From the NCBI GenBank assembly GCA_016592635.1, contig AP023240.1:2645630-2709629 (forward strand): a stretch of DNA of 64,000 bases, written 5' to 3'. Made by a program: the position numbers and the translations under genes. The notes below the pieces were generated by a model. That model did no database searches. It was not told the origin of the DNA and saw only the letters and a list, made by a program, of their open reading frames with translations. The DNA comes from Methyloprofundus sp. GTDB lineage: Bacteria; Pseudomonadota; Gammaproteobacteria; Methylococcales; Methylomonadaceae. How positions within the stretch are numbered: the first letter of the stretch is position 1; every line of letters begins with the position of its first letter. This document shows, piece after piece, positions 45,961 through 54,555 of the stretch.

Positions 45961-47256
45961 ATGAGTTTTGCCGCCTTAGGCCTATCCGACCCCATTCTAA
46001 AAGCTGTTGCTGATAAAGGTTATAGCACTCCTTCCCCCATACAAGCACAAGCAATTCCAGCAGTACTGCAAGGCAGTGACATAATGGCTGCTGCGCAAAC
46101 AGGTACTGGTAAAACTGCAGGATTTACCCTGCCTTTATTAGAAATGCTGGCTCAAGGTGAACGAGTACAAGCCAATCAAGCACGTGCATTGATCATTACC
46201 CCAACACGTGAGTTGGCTGCTCAAATCGAACAAAGCATTACCGACTATGGCAAATATCTACCTTTAACTTCAACCGTGGTTTTTGGTGGTGTGAAAATCA
46301 ATCCACAAATGATGCGTTTACGTAGAGGTGTGGATATTTTAGTTGCTACGCCAGGGCGCTTATTAGATTTATATAATCAACGTGCCATCAAATTTAGCCA
46401 GTTAGAAGTACTGGTTTTAGATGAAGCCGATCGTATGTTGGATATGGGGTTTATCCATGATATTCGCAAAATATTAGCGATATTACCCAAGCATCGCCAA
46501 AATTTATTATTCTCAGCGACTTTCTCGGATGAAATACGTCGTTTAGCCAAAGGCATCGTGCACAACCCGATTGAAATTTCAGTCAGCCCACGTAATACCA
46601 CTGCAGAAACGGTTAAACAGTGGATTTGTCCTGTTGACAAGAAAAAGAAATCAGCACTACTTACACAACTGATCAAAGAGCACCAATGGGAACAAGTACT
46701 TGTCTTTACCCGCACCAAACGGGGTGCTAACCAGTTAACCCGTCACCTTGAAGAAGAAGGCATTCATGCTGCCGCAATTCATGGCAACAAAAGCCAAGGT
46801 GCACGCACTAAAGCATTAGCTCAATTTAAACAAGGTTCTATAAGAATATTGGTTGCCACCGATATTGCTGCGCGTGGTTTGGATATAGACCAATTACCAC
46901 AAGTGGTTAATTTTGATTTACCCAATGTTCCCGAAGATTATGTGCATCGTATAGGCCGCACAGGACGCGCAGGTGCAACGGGGCAAGCCGTCTCCTTAGT
47001 CAGTGCTGATGAATTTCAACAGTTATCTGATATTGAACGTTTGATTAAAAAATTACTCACCCGTGAAATAATAGAAGGCTTTGACCCTTTGCATGTATTA
47101 CCAGAATCCCGTTTAAACACCAAAGCATACAATCCTAAGAAACCCAAAAAACCTAAAGTGGGTCATCGTGATGGGCAACGCTCAGGCACTAACAAACAAG
47201 GTAATCAACCACGTAGTAGAAATAACCAATCTCAACCACGTAGGGCAGCTAAATAG
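45961..47256 (+). CDS. rhlE: DEAD-box RNA helicase, RhlE-like
   Basis: The 431-residue product has all the helicase motifs: Q motif ([10 protein letters not shown]), [65 protein letters not shown] and [10 protein letters not shown]. The C-terminus is a basic, Gln/Asn/Arg-rich tail after about 385. It unwinds structured RNA in ribosome assembly or RNA decay, often in the cold. AGAGAG provides the ribosome site. Confidence 0.95.
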   Translation: MSFAALGLSDPILKAVADKGYSTPSPIQAQAIPAVLQGSDIMAAAQTGTGKTAGFTLPLLEMLAQGERVQANQARALIITPTRELAAQIEQSITDYGKYLPLTSTVVFGGVKINPQMMRLRRGVDILVATPGRLLDLYNQRAIKFSQLEVLVLDEADRMLDMGFIHDIRKILAILPKHRQNLLFSATFSDEIRRLAKGIVHNPIEISVSPRNTTAETVKQWICPVDKKKKSALLTQLIKEHQWEQVLVFTRTKRGANQLTRHLEEEGIHAAAIHGNKSQGARTKALAQFKQGSIRILVATDIAARGLDIDQLPQVVNFDLPNVPEDYVHRIGRTGRAGATGQAVSLVSADEFQQLSDIERLIKKLLTREIIEGFDPLHVLPESRLNTKAYNPKKPKKPKVGHRDGQRSGTNKQGNQPRSRNNQSQPRRAAK

Positions 47257-47271
47257 TAGGTATTCCTATTG

Positions 47272-47313
47272 CCAAACTCTGCTGTAGATATTTTATCGAA
47301 AAGTAGAGTTTGG
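47272..47313 (+). terminator. Inverted repeat CCAAACTCT ... AGAGTTTGG after rhlE
   Basis: Nine-base perfect arms with a 24-base AT-rich loop, starting 16 bp after the rhlE stop. No T-run follows. Possible terminator. Confidence 0.45.
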
Positions 47314-47453
47314 TAATAAGTACGTTATTGTCCCTCCCATTTACATAACAACTTGGAACAGCAGTATGCTTTTCCCACTTCTAGATTTAATTTGTACCAA
47401 GTTGGCTAACCCTTGATTTCATTTTTAGACAATTTTTTTCATTTGCATGCTAT

Positions 47454-47717
47454 TTAATGCACTATTGTATTTTCATATAAATCAGCAATTGGAAAGCAAA
47501 GATCATAATCATTCCACTCTAAATCACCTTCATCTATTTCAAATCTTGAAAACTCTTCAGGTGATAAATACTTTCTGATTAATGGATTAAGTGAACTTGA
47601 TAAGAATGGATAAAAATCAACTATCTGGCGGGTTTTATCATTAAATTCCAATTCGAGCTTAAAATCACCGATATGATTTGCTTTTTCTACAGAAATAATT
47701 TGTTCATCTAAAATCAT
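47454..47717 (-). CDS. DUF2442-like protein
   Basis: An 87-residue protein with LELEFNDKTRQIVDFYPFLS and WNDYDLCFPIADLYEN, the pattern of DUF2442 (NE0471-like N-terminal domain). It is encoded with a DUF4160 protein, overlapping its stop by ATGA. This pair recurs in bacterial accessory regions and is suspected, not proven, to be a toxin-antitoxin-like module. Confidence 0.8.
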   Translation of the reverse strand: MILDEQIISVEKANHIGDFKLELEFNDKTRQIVDFYPFLSSSLNPLIRKYLSPEEFSRFEIDEGDLEWNDYDLCFPIADLYENTIVH

Positions 47718-48019
47718 TTGACTTTCCTACTTATATTTTCACAAGAAATTTGCTTATGAAGCACAAAATAATCAATCCACTTTTTTACTATTTCATCAGC
47801 ATATGTATCAACAAATTCTCTAAAATCACGTAAGTTATTTACTGGTAAAGGACTTTTACCTTTAACAGACTTAATATGAATTTCCTTTACTTCCCCATTA
47901 TCTATTATGATCTCAGCTTTTGATTCCTTTCCTTGAAATTTCCCATGAACATGAATAGGTTCATGCTCATTGCTGTAAAACATAATGGTAATACCGAAAT
48001 ACGTATATAGCTTTGGCAT
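47714..48019 (-). CDS. DUF4160-like protein
   Basis: A 101-residue protein starting MPKLYTYFGITIMFYSNEHE with PIHVHGKFQGKESKAEI, the DUF4160 signature. It is the first gene of a two-gene leftward operon with the DUF2442 gene. The molecular function is not known. Confidence 0.85.
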   Translation of the reverse strand: MPKLYTYFGITIMFYSNEHEPIHVHGKFQGKESKAEIIIDNGEVKEIHIKSVKGKSPLPVNNLRDFREFVDTYADEIVKKWIDYFVLHKQISCENISRKVK

Positions 48020-48172
48020 AAAGACTTCTGGACCTTTAATTTAAAATTAACCTGATGAAATAAATAGTCTAATTAGCACGGTAGAGTTAGCTTTTCAAGC
48101 ATACATCCCCTAACCTCATGCTAAATGAGATAGATGCTCATAATCATAAGAATACGCACAACTGGAATTTTG

Positions 48173-49120
48173 TTAGGTTTTATTGTTATACACCACAGTT
48201 ATGACTACATTGCCTTTTTTATGCCCTTTGTCAACATACCTATGTGCCTCGACAATTTGCTCTAGCATATAGGTTTTATCAATGACTGACCGTAGTTTTT
48301 CCATTTCCATCAACTCTTTGAGAAAGAGTAAATCATTAGGCTTTAATTTTAAGCCATATGATGACGTTAGAACATTGAGATAGACTCCATTTTTTTTCAG
48401 AGATTTTTTGCATTGCGAAGAGTTAAGCTTACCTACAGCATCAAAAATAATGTCATAAGTCTCAATATTTTGGGTAAAATCTTCTTGAGTATAATCAATG
48501 ACTTTATCTGCCCCCAATAATTTCACCATGTCTAAATTCGTGGTACTACACACTCCCACAACATCTGTTCCAAAATATTTAGCCAGCTGTACAGCAAAAG
48601 TACCTACACTTCCAGAGGCACCATATATAAGCACCTTTTGTCCTTTTTGAATATTTGCTTTTTTGAGAATAAGCAATGCAGTCAAACCACCATTGGAAAT
48701 GGGAGCTGCTTGCTCGTAACTTATATTTGCTGGTAGTGGTGCTATCAAACCATTTTTAGGTAAACATATGTACTCGGCATATGTTCCAAAACTAAACTCA
48801 GTAGAAGCAAAAACCTTATCACCTTGTTTAAATAATGCAACATTTTTACCTATGGCTTCAATTTCTCCAGCTAACTCCATCCCCAGTATTTTTTTTCTTG
48901 GACCTCTAAAACCAACCATTATTCGCATCATGGGTTTAACTATCAAATCCAAGATAAGCCCCATTCCAGGTTTAAAACTTCGAATTTTAGTATCGCCAAT
49001 ATGCACTGTTGTTGCATGTATTTTAATTAATATCTCATTATCTTTTGGTCTGGGCTTCTCAAGCTCTTGAAGTTGAAGAACATCAGGCGATCCATATTTG
49101 GTACAGATAATCGCTTTCAT
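48173..49120 (-). CDS. NAD(P)-dependent medium-chain oxidoreductase (quinone reductase-like)
   Basis: About 315 residues from [23 protein letters not shown]-fold motifs: [47 protein letters not shown] (NADPH site) and a C-terminal [17 protein letters not shown]. No structural-zinc Cys cluster is seen, which suggests a quinone-oxidoreductase-type enzyme. I chose ATG 49120 because AGGA lies 8 bases upstream; a longer frame from 49171 adds 17 unlikely residues. Confidence 0.85.
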   Translation of the reverse strand: MKAIICTKYGSPDVLQLQELEKPRPKDNEILIKIHATTVHIGDTKIRSFKPGMGLILDLIVKPMMRIMVGFRGPRKKILGMELAGEIEAIGKNVALFKQGDKVFASTEFSFGTYAEYICLPKNGLIAPLPANISYEQAAPISNGGLTALLILKKANIQKGQKVLIYGASGSVGTFAVQLAKYFGTDVVGVCSTTNLDMVKLLGADKVIDYTQEDFTQNIETYDIIFDAVGKLNSSQCKKSLKKNGVYLNVLTSSYGLKLKPNDLLFLKELMEMEKLRSVIDKTYMLEQIVEAHRYVDKGHKKGNVVITVVYNNKT

Positions 49121-49184
49121 AAGTATTCCTCGAAAATTGTTTTGATCTAGGTCTTTCCTAATATAGGACACTTCAGCATAGTAG

Positions 49185-49245
49185 CGCAGAAAACGTAACC
49201 CAACAGATGATAAGCATTTGTTGGGGTTCGTGCCTCATCCCAACC
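49185..49245. repeat. Dispersed palindromic repeat, family 2, copy 2
   Basis: AACGTAACCCAACA ... CATTTGTTGGGGTTCG followed by TGCCTCA; same arms and order as 4153-4214. It lies between the oxidoreductase and the TIR operon. Confidence 0.6.
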
Positions 49246-49271
49246 GCGTTCACTTATAGCTTTTAACCCAA

Positions 49272-50168
49272 TCAAGACATACCCTTAAGCTCTTTTAAAA
49301 TATTAATAAATTGATCTCGGCTTTCTGGTGCCCACCAATCTATATATCGATAAAATTCTACTGACTTGTCCTTATCGACTTCTGGAATAGGGGAAACAGG
49401 GTGTCCAAGAGGTTGGACTTTGAGTGTTATTAATCCCCAAGGGCAAGGATGGTTTTTGAGTTGTGCACTTTTAACTAAACTATCATGGCTTTCATTCAGT
49501 GTATTGGGATTAAAAGACAAATGATATTCTTTCGATATATCAATGAATATTGTTTTTCCATTGCCACTGCTAATTAAAATTGGATAAGGAGAAAAACCCC
49601 AGAATCCCCCGCTCATATTAAAAGCACTACATAGCGCCCTTACTTCATCATATATATTCGATCTTGGGTCAGATGGGAAACGGTTTCTGAGAGAAAAATA
49701 ATTAATAGTAGGTTTAATACCTTCATATTTTTTGATGAAAATATTTCGAGCCACTTTCCATTGTTTTATTGAAACATCATATCCAATGAACAATTCTAAC
49801 CGCTTAATAATATTAAATAAGACGCTCTCATCTTCAACGTCTTCTACTTGCACACCAACCAACATACCCCTTAAATCATTGAAATCAACTGGAGGAAAAA
49901 CTATCGGATATACACTTTCACCGCAATAAGCTATATAGCTCCCTAATAACCCCATACAATATGGACTCTCATAAAAGCCACTAGTAATAAGAATTATAGG
50001 TAAAACAGTATCGCTATCATTGCTAATTATTTCCTTGCAATTACTATCTTCTGTAATAAGCCTAAGTGTTCCACTGTCTACTCCAGCTCCTTTAATGAAA
50101 AGATCTTTTAATAACAGACCGAGATCTTTATCCCTTTCAGAAACAACCAAATCAATAAACTTAGTCAT
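49272..50168 (-). CDS. TIR-like protein B, catalytic Glu missing (second gene of TIR pair)
   Basis: A 298-residue protein. The N-terminal ~130 residues follow the TIR pattern of the neighbour (LLKDLFIKGAGVDS, then IILITSGFYESPYCMGLLG and VYPIVFPP), but the catalytic Glu of the CxELG loop is Leu (near residue 75) and the first strand is altered (LVVSERD in place of FLSHATRD). The C-terminal domain contains WGFSPYPILISSGNGK, WGLITLKVQPLG and FYRYIDWW, and aligns with the C-terminus of the split TIR gene. I chose ATG 50168, which overlaps the neighbour's TGA by one base; a GTG at 50171 is also in frame. Probably a non-catalytic regulator or scaffold partner (inference). Confidence 0.7.
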   Translation of the reverse strand: MTKFIDLVVSERDKDLGLLLKDLFIKGAGVDSGTLRLITEDSNCKEIISNDSDTVLPIILITSGFYESPYCMGLLGSYIAYCGESVYPIVFPPVDFNDLRGMLVGVQVEDVEDESVLFNIIKRLELFIGYDVSIKQWKVARNIFIKKYEGIKPTINYFSLRNRFPSDPRSNIYDEVRALCSAFNMSGGFWGFSPYPILISSGNGKTIFIDISKEYHLSFNPNTLNESHDSLVKSAQLKNHPCPWGLITLKVQPLGHPVSPIPEVDKDKSVEFYRYIDWWAPESRDQFINILKELKGMS

Positions 50169-50327
50169 CACGATAATCCTTTAACTTCAGTGATTATCTC
50201 TCTTAAAGAAGAAATAACTCGATCTATCCCATAATTGTCTTGATACCAGTCTACGTACCTATATACCACCCAATTGTCATTTTCAGGTTGTCTGACTGGT
50301 TCTGACTCTCTTTCGCACCCCAAGGGG
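50168..50327 (-). pseudogene. TIR-domain protein A, C-terminal part (split by IS4-family element)
   Basis: Downstream of the element the frame continues through CERESEPVRQPENDNWVVYR, YVDWYQDNYG and REIITEVKGLS to the TGA at 50168-50170. It aligns with the C-terminus of TIR protein B (FYRYIDWW ... ILKELKGMS). Removing the element and one copy of ACCCCAAGGGG joins it in frame to the N-terminal part, giving 313 residues. The stop shares one base with the start of TIR gene B. Confidence 0.88.
50317..50327. repeat. Target site duplication of the IS4-family element (ACCCCAAGGGG, left copy)
   Basis: The 11-base sequence directly abuts the CACTGCC end of the element and recurs exactly at 51732-51742. 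Eleven bases fits the IS4 family. Confidence 0.95.
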
Positions 50328-51731
50328 CACTGCCATTAAGTTAAGAGATATTTCTTTTAAAAACAATGCTTTTTCTGCCGCTTATGAAAATTCAGCAAGC
50401 GCCTCGCAGATGATTTTTTACGAGGCGGGTTGCGGTGCTTTCGTTCAATGGTGGGATTAGTTAAAAATAGTGCCGTCAGCTTTTCCTCTATGAAGTTGGT
50501 CTCAGTGTCTCCAAGCAATAAATCGAACGCATGATTTTTGATGGCATTAAACGATACCGAGCGGTTAACGATCTGTGGGTATTTTGTTTCTTTGGCATCT
50601 AGTTGTTTCTGTGCAGCATCCGTTAATATTGACTCAAGCCCCGTTAAATATACACTTGAATGAAAATCCTGCTTCACTGCCTCTGCCTGAGTTCCCGTAA
50701 AATTTTCCAGCCCTAACCGAGTTTTTAACAACCCATAAAAGGTTTCAATTCCCCAGCGCAAATAATATAGCTCAGCAAAATCAGCACTCGGATAGTACTT
50801 TTCATTATGTAAGGAAGTCACTAAAACTTCATTTTCACCAGTACTCAACTTAACCCGTACAAAGCGTACCTTAAGTGAAACAGGTAGGCCTAATTTACGA
50901 ATAATGGACATTTGCTCAGCACAAGGCTTAAGTGTTGCCGTTTGGCTTTCTTTTCCTTCACCTTTTAGCATTTTTCTTGCTACTGCAAACGAGGCCGCCG
51001 AACAACGAATAACATAATCTCTCCGAGATTGAGTCAATTCAGCCAGCATTCGATAAGATGGGTAGTTCCTGTCCATCGTCAACAAATCTTTTGCTTGTGT
51101 ATGAGCTAAATGCTCAACCGCCAAATCAATTTCATAAGCTCTCGCTCTGCCCAAACGTGCATCAATTGCCACTCGATTCAATACATCATAGAGCACCGAG
51201 GCGAGTGCATAGGGATGCTGCCCTATTATTTCACTATCCTTGCCATTTGAATAAGAAATCGTGCCAAATTCTTCTCGGACATCTTCTGTATTCGGCAAAA
51301 CAACTTTTGAACCATCAATTGCCAAGACCCGAAAACCCCAGAATTTATGATAGTCGCCATCACCACCATACACCGTTTCAACTATAGCGGTTTGGTTGAG
51401 TTCTATAAATGCAGTGTGCTTAAGCTTATAACGTGCTTGCGAATAAGCACTGGCCGTTACAGGTGGTAAATCTAGCCAGCTCATCGCTTCATTCACTACA
51501 TTTTGCACTGATTTAACACTTTTTCTCATCATTAAGACCATTAATAATGCAAACGGCAAACTACGATTTCGAGTAAAATCCTTTTCCGAAACTCGGTGAC
51601 TTTTTGTAAATGCTTCATTTTTAAGTTGAACTCGACTTTTATTTATTGCTTGACTTTTTTAACCATTATTATCATAAAATGCCTATATTATCCTTGTTTT
51701 TTAACAAATTTTCCTTAACTTAATGGCAGTG
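50328..51731 (-). mobile_element. IS4-family insertion sequence, 1404 bp
   Basis: The ends are CACTGCCATTAAGTTAAG at 50328 and its exact inverse at 51731, 18 perfect bases. An 11-bp duplication flanks it. One transposase gene is read leftward. It interrupts the first gene of the TIR pair near codon 264. The target itself is a small palindrome (CCCCAAGGGG). Confidence 0.95.
50357..51559 (-). CDS. IS4-family transposase
   Basis: The open frame gives 400 residues with the DDE core: Asp in LAIDGSKVVLPNT, Asp in LLTMDRNYPSY, and the IS4 Y(x)R(x3)E(x6)K signature in YLRWGIETFYGLLK. The TTG at 51559 is probably not the true start: upstream codons in the same frame encode EAFTKSHRVSEKDFTRNRSL, a family-like N-terminus, but they lead back to a stop at an A6 run (51655-51660). 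An ATG frame (51665 or 51675) ending just beyond that run is offset by -1, so a frameshift at A6, programmed or mutational, is needed for the full protein. Confidence 0.9.
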   Translation of the reverse strand: MPFALLMVLMMRKSVKSVQNVVNEAMSWLDLPPVTASAYSQARYKLKHTAFIELNQTAIVETVYGGDGDYHKFWGFRVLAIDGSKVVLPNTEDVREEFGTISYSNGKDSEIIGQHPYALASVLYDVLNRVAIDARLGRARAYEIDLAVEHLAHTQAKDLLTMDRNYPSYRMLAELTQSRRDYVIRCSAASFAVARKMLKGEGKESQTATLKPCAEQMSIIRKLGLPVSLKVRFVRVKLSTGENEVLVTSLHNEKYYPSADFAELYYLRWGIETFYGLLKTRLGLENFTGTQAEAVKQDFHSSVYLTGLESILTDAAQKQLDAKETKYPQIVNRSVSFNAIKNHAFDLLLGDTETNFIEEKLTALFLTNPTIERKHRNPPRKKSSARRLLNFHKRQKKHCF

Positions 51732-51742
51732 ACCCCAAGGGG
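51732..51742. repeat. Target site duplication of the IS4-family element (right copy)
   Basis: Exact copy of ACCCCAAGGGG at the other end of the element. Confidence 0.95.
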
Positions 51743-52524
51743 GGTGCCATAACGCTAATTAAACCCTTCATTGGCCCTTTTGCATTTGGGCTGCCACTTT
51801 TTTTAGCATCAGGTCGAACATGTAATTTTCCATCTATACATATATCAATAGTTATTTCAGTACCATTTTTAAGAGTGAAAGTTATATCGTAAGGGTTGAA
51901 AATTGAGTATCTATCGTATCCAGCCTCAGCAATGAGGCCTTCTTTTTCCCATCCTGGCTGTACGGCATGTCTTATTGTTGGAATTATCGTGCTCCAAGTA
52001 TCCCAGTGGTTTTTTTCGACCAGAAAATAATTATTAAATTTATCCCTATTCTCATCCCAATATTTTTTGAACTCTTCAACTTGCTCTTCCCAAACAGATA
52101 AATCAAAATTAGGAACATGCTCTTTAGCCATGTCCGCAAGAGTATCAAAACAATCAGGATGACTTACACTGTGCAGACTATGATTAGAAACAAACCTATC
52201 AATATCACAGGTACTTATTGGTTGAAATACTAGAGGAAAGATATTTACATCTCTGATCTGAGATTGGTAACCAAGTTCACACATACAATATGCTGATTCA
52301 AAAAAACCTGGTGTGATTAGTGAAACAACAAGTTTCGCTCCCCTCAAACTTTCTTGCATGTATAAGTTAAAATCAGATCCAATTGGAATCCCTGCACCCG
52401 CCCCTGATGTGTAGAAGACATCTGATTGCCTTAGATTCAACCCAATCACAAGAAGGTTCCTGAGCATATCCGCAAGCTTTTTATCGCGTGTAGCATGACT
52501 CAAAAATATTAATGGCTTACTCAT
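51732..52524 (-). pseudogene. TIR-domain protein A, N-terminal part (split by IS4-family element)
   Basis: From ATG 52524 (AGG about 8 bases upstream) 264 codons run to the insertion point. A TIR domain occupies about 1-135: PLIFLSHATRDKKLADML, a basic/Gly loop, LVVSLITPGFFESAYCMCELG with the candidate catalytic Glu83, and FPLVFQP. TIR enzymes of this kind cleave NAD+ or make signalling nucleotides from it. A linker (about 140-190) and a C-terminal domain (YSIFNPYDITFTLKNGTEIT, MKGLISVMAPPLG) follow. In the interrupted form 5 codons from the IS precede a stop at 51715, so a product lacking the last 49 native residues could still be made. Confidence 0.88.
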
Positions 52525-53275
52525 ATTTAAACCTAAATGCCGTCATGTCTGTATTTGAAGTCAAATATAATCATTATTCTCTCTATTTTTAGAACATCTG
52601 TTTTAGCTCATTTCAGCTACTTCTTATTATTTAAATCCAGTTAACTTATACGCCAACCTAGATAATTTAGCAATAAGCAAGGTGTTAGGCTTGAAAGCCT
52701 AAACGAGATAACATGCATTTATTGCATATTAACCAGACCTATTGGAATGCTCCGCCTCACTCCCTAAACTGCTCCTAATGAGCCTTGATCTCATCAAAAC
52801 AGCAACGAAGCGAACAGAAAATACAATAACTCAAAGACTTTCTCAAGGTATTATAAATTGATCTGACTAAAGACAGTTTTCACCTACATAGTATTGATGA
52901 AAAAGGAAATATAGTACTCACAAAAACTAAGCCGTAAGCAATTGATTACTTTAACACCAAATTTGATAATATAGCCACTCAGCATACAAACTAGCAAATA
53001 ACAAGCTAATACATTGCTAAATAATACTTAATTAGCAACATACCTCATTAAACATATGCATCACCAAAAAATAATTAATTAAACATTGTTATTTACCTGT
53101 TTTTAATGTAGCTATATAACGCATTTTAAATTATAATAATTTTTAACCTTAATTTATTTAACCTAACTCTAAGACTCAGCAAGTTTTATGAGACTCTAGG
53201 AGCTACAGCACAGTTTATAGACTTGATTATGTTCACAATGTAATTAAATTTTGTGCTAAAGAGGAGCGTACAATC
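52525..53275. other. Gene-free stretch with transposase debris
   Basis: About 750 AT-rich bases between the TIR operon and a small hypothetical gene. 52857-52937 is an IS110-type fragment. The part near 52525 should hold the TIR operon promoter. Otherwise no coding or structured signal was recognised. Confidence 0.45.
52857..52937 (+). pseudogene. IS110-family transposase N-terminal remnant
   Basis: Twenty-six codons read IDLTKDSFHLHSIDEKGNIV and LTKTKP before a stop, with a stop directly upstream. The G-I-D-L-A-K-N-x-F-x-x-H-x-V-D-x-x-G pattern is the N-terminal DEDD motif region of IS110 transposases. Nothing else of the element remains. Confidence 0.7.
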
Positions 53276-53521
53276 ATGACTTCATTTTTTTCTCATCTAA
53301 AAGAAACTGTAGGACTGGCTAAGTCTCAATTGCAAGGGCATGATGATGCGAGCAAACAACATGCTCTAGATGCGGTCGATATATTAGTGCAATATAAAGC
53401 AACCGTACATGAATTTACTGATGAAATTGTTGCATTTTGGCCCCTGCCACGTAGAGTGATGGAACGCTATCATTTTGATGATGCTGACCAGCTTAATGAA
53501 TGGCTAGACAATATATCTTGA
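53276..53521 (+). CDS. Small hypothetical protein
   Basis: An 81-residue, mostly helical protein (MTSFFSHLKETVGLAKSQLQ, then HALDAVDILVQYKATVHEF) with no membrane segment. GAGGAG lies 9 bases before the ATG, which supports expression. I do not recognise the family. It stands alone on the plus strand. Confidence 0.6.
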   Translation: MTSFFSHLKETVGLAKSQLQGHDDASKQHALDAVDILVQYKATVHEFTDEIVAFWPLPRRVMERYHFDDADQLNEWLDNIS

Positions 53522-53751
53522 ACACTTGTTGATTAGGCCATAACATCAGAAAACACACTAATGTTATGGACATATAGATACAATAAAACATGCATTGACC
53601 TATGCATGTGGAATGCTTTAAAACCTTGCTAATAAAAGAAGCTGTGCAAAAATTAATCTAACATTTTCCAGCAATACTGCCGGGCTTCGCGATCAGACTC
53701 TTACGAGTTGCAAAAAGATGCTCTACCCACCCTCAAGTTCAGCACACTATC

Positions 53752-53937
53752 TCAAATCGATCTAACATAACGATTAATAAATACGTCAGCTTGCTCGTCA
53801 GAATCTAAGTACTGATTAAATAAATGTATCACATCGGTCACACTGATATAAGCAAACGCTCCATAACCTTTATTGATTAAAAAAACTTCGTGTAACTGTG
53901 CGATAAAATTTATTCGCTTTTCGGCTAGTTCAGGCAT
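53752..53937 (-). CDS. Small hypothetical protein
   Basis: About 61 residues from MPELAEKRINFIAQLHEVFL. I chose ATG 53937 because GGAG lies 6 bases upstream; the upstream ATG at 53949 includes that ribosome site in its own codons. The product is helical with an acidic end (YLDSDEQADVFINRY). Family not recognised. Confidence 0.5.
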   Translation of the reverse strand: MPELAEKRINFIAQLHEVFLINKGYGAFAYISVTDVIHLFNQYLDSDEQADVFINRYVRSI

Positions 53938-54043
53938 TGTTATCTCCATTAAATTGTATGTAATAGCATATAAATTGTTTAAAATTGAATCTGTGAACTA
54001 TGCAGTAAATAAAGCCTTATAAACTATAAATACTGCACATTAT

Positions 54044-54511
54044 TCACTCGAGCTGTTCTTGATGCGTAAATGACTCATACAACATAAACACCACCCCGAC
54101 AGTAATCGCCGAGTCGGCAATATTGAAAATTGGCCAATGGTAGCTTTGGTAATACACATCCAAAAAGTCTATTACATATCCGTACATGACTCGGTCTATT
54201 AGATTACCGATTGCTCCGCCTAAGATAAGGCTAAGCGAAATAGCTGATAAGGTTTCTTCTGGTTTAAGTTGCTTGATCCAAATGACTATACCTATACTGA
54301 TAGTGCCAGCTAGCCCTGCAAAAAACCAGCGTTGCCAGCCCCCTGCATCACTTAAAAAACTAAACGCGGCACCATAATTATGCGCATAGGTAATACTAAA
54401 ACTTGGAATAACAGGAATTGATTCATATAAGCTCATATTGGTATCAATCCAGATTTTACTAATCTGGTCCAATATTAAGGCTAGCACGGATAGCCATAGC
54501 CATTTCATCAT
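54044..54511 (-). CDS. lspA: Prolipoprotein signal peptidase (signal peptidase II)
   Basis: A 155-residue inner-membrane protein with four hydrophobic helices. It has the conserved AHNYGAAFSF, GGAIGNLIDRV (first catalytic Asp) and FNIADSAITVG (second catalytic Asp). It cleaves signal peptides of diacylglyceryl-prolipoproteins. It belongs to the ribF-ileS-lspA run, but here miniature element D separates it from ileS by 300 bp. Confidence 0.97.
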   Translation of the reverse strand: MMKWLWLSVLALILDQISKIWIDTNMSLYESIPVIPSFSITYAHNYGAAFSFLSDAGGWQRWFFAGLAGTISIGIVIWIKQLKPEETLSAISLSLILGGAIGNLIDRVMYGYVIDFLDVYYQSYHWPIFNIADSAITVGVVFMLYESFTHQEQLE

Positions 54512-54555
54512 AATTTTTACCGTTGGTTTTTATGCTTGGGAAGGAATGGGGAGTA

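Noticed and set aside
51715..52524. Apparent complete 269-aa TIR protein
   Set aside because: The last five codons come from the IS4 element; the native gene continued past the insertion.
2386..53088. Shared 16-mer AATTAATTAAACATTG at 2386-2401 and 53073-53088
   Set aside because: Low-complexity AT-rich string upstream of unrelated genes; could be chance, and no symmetry supports an operator.
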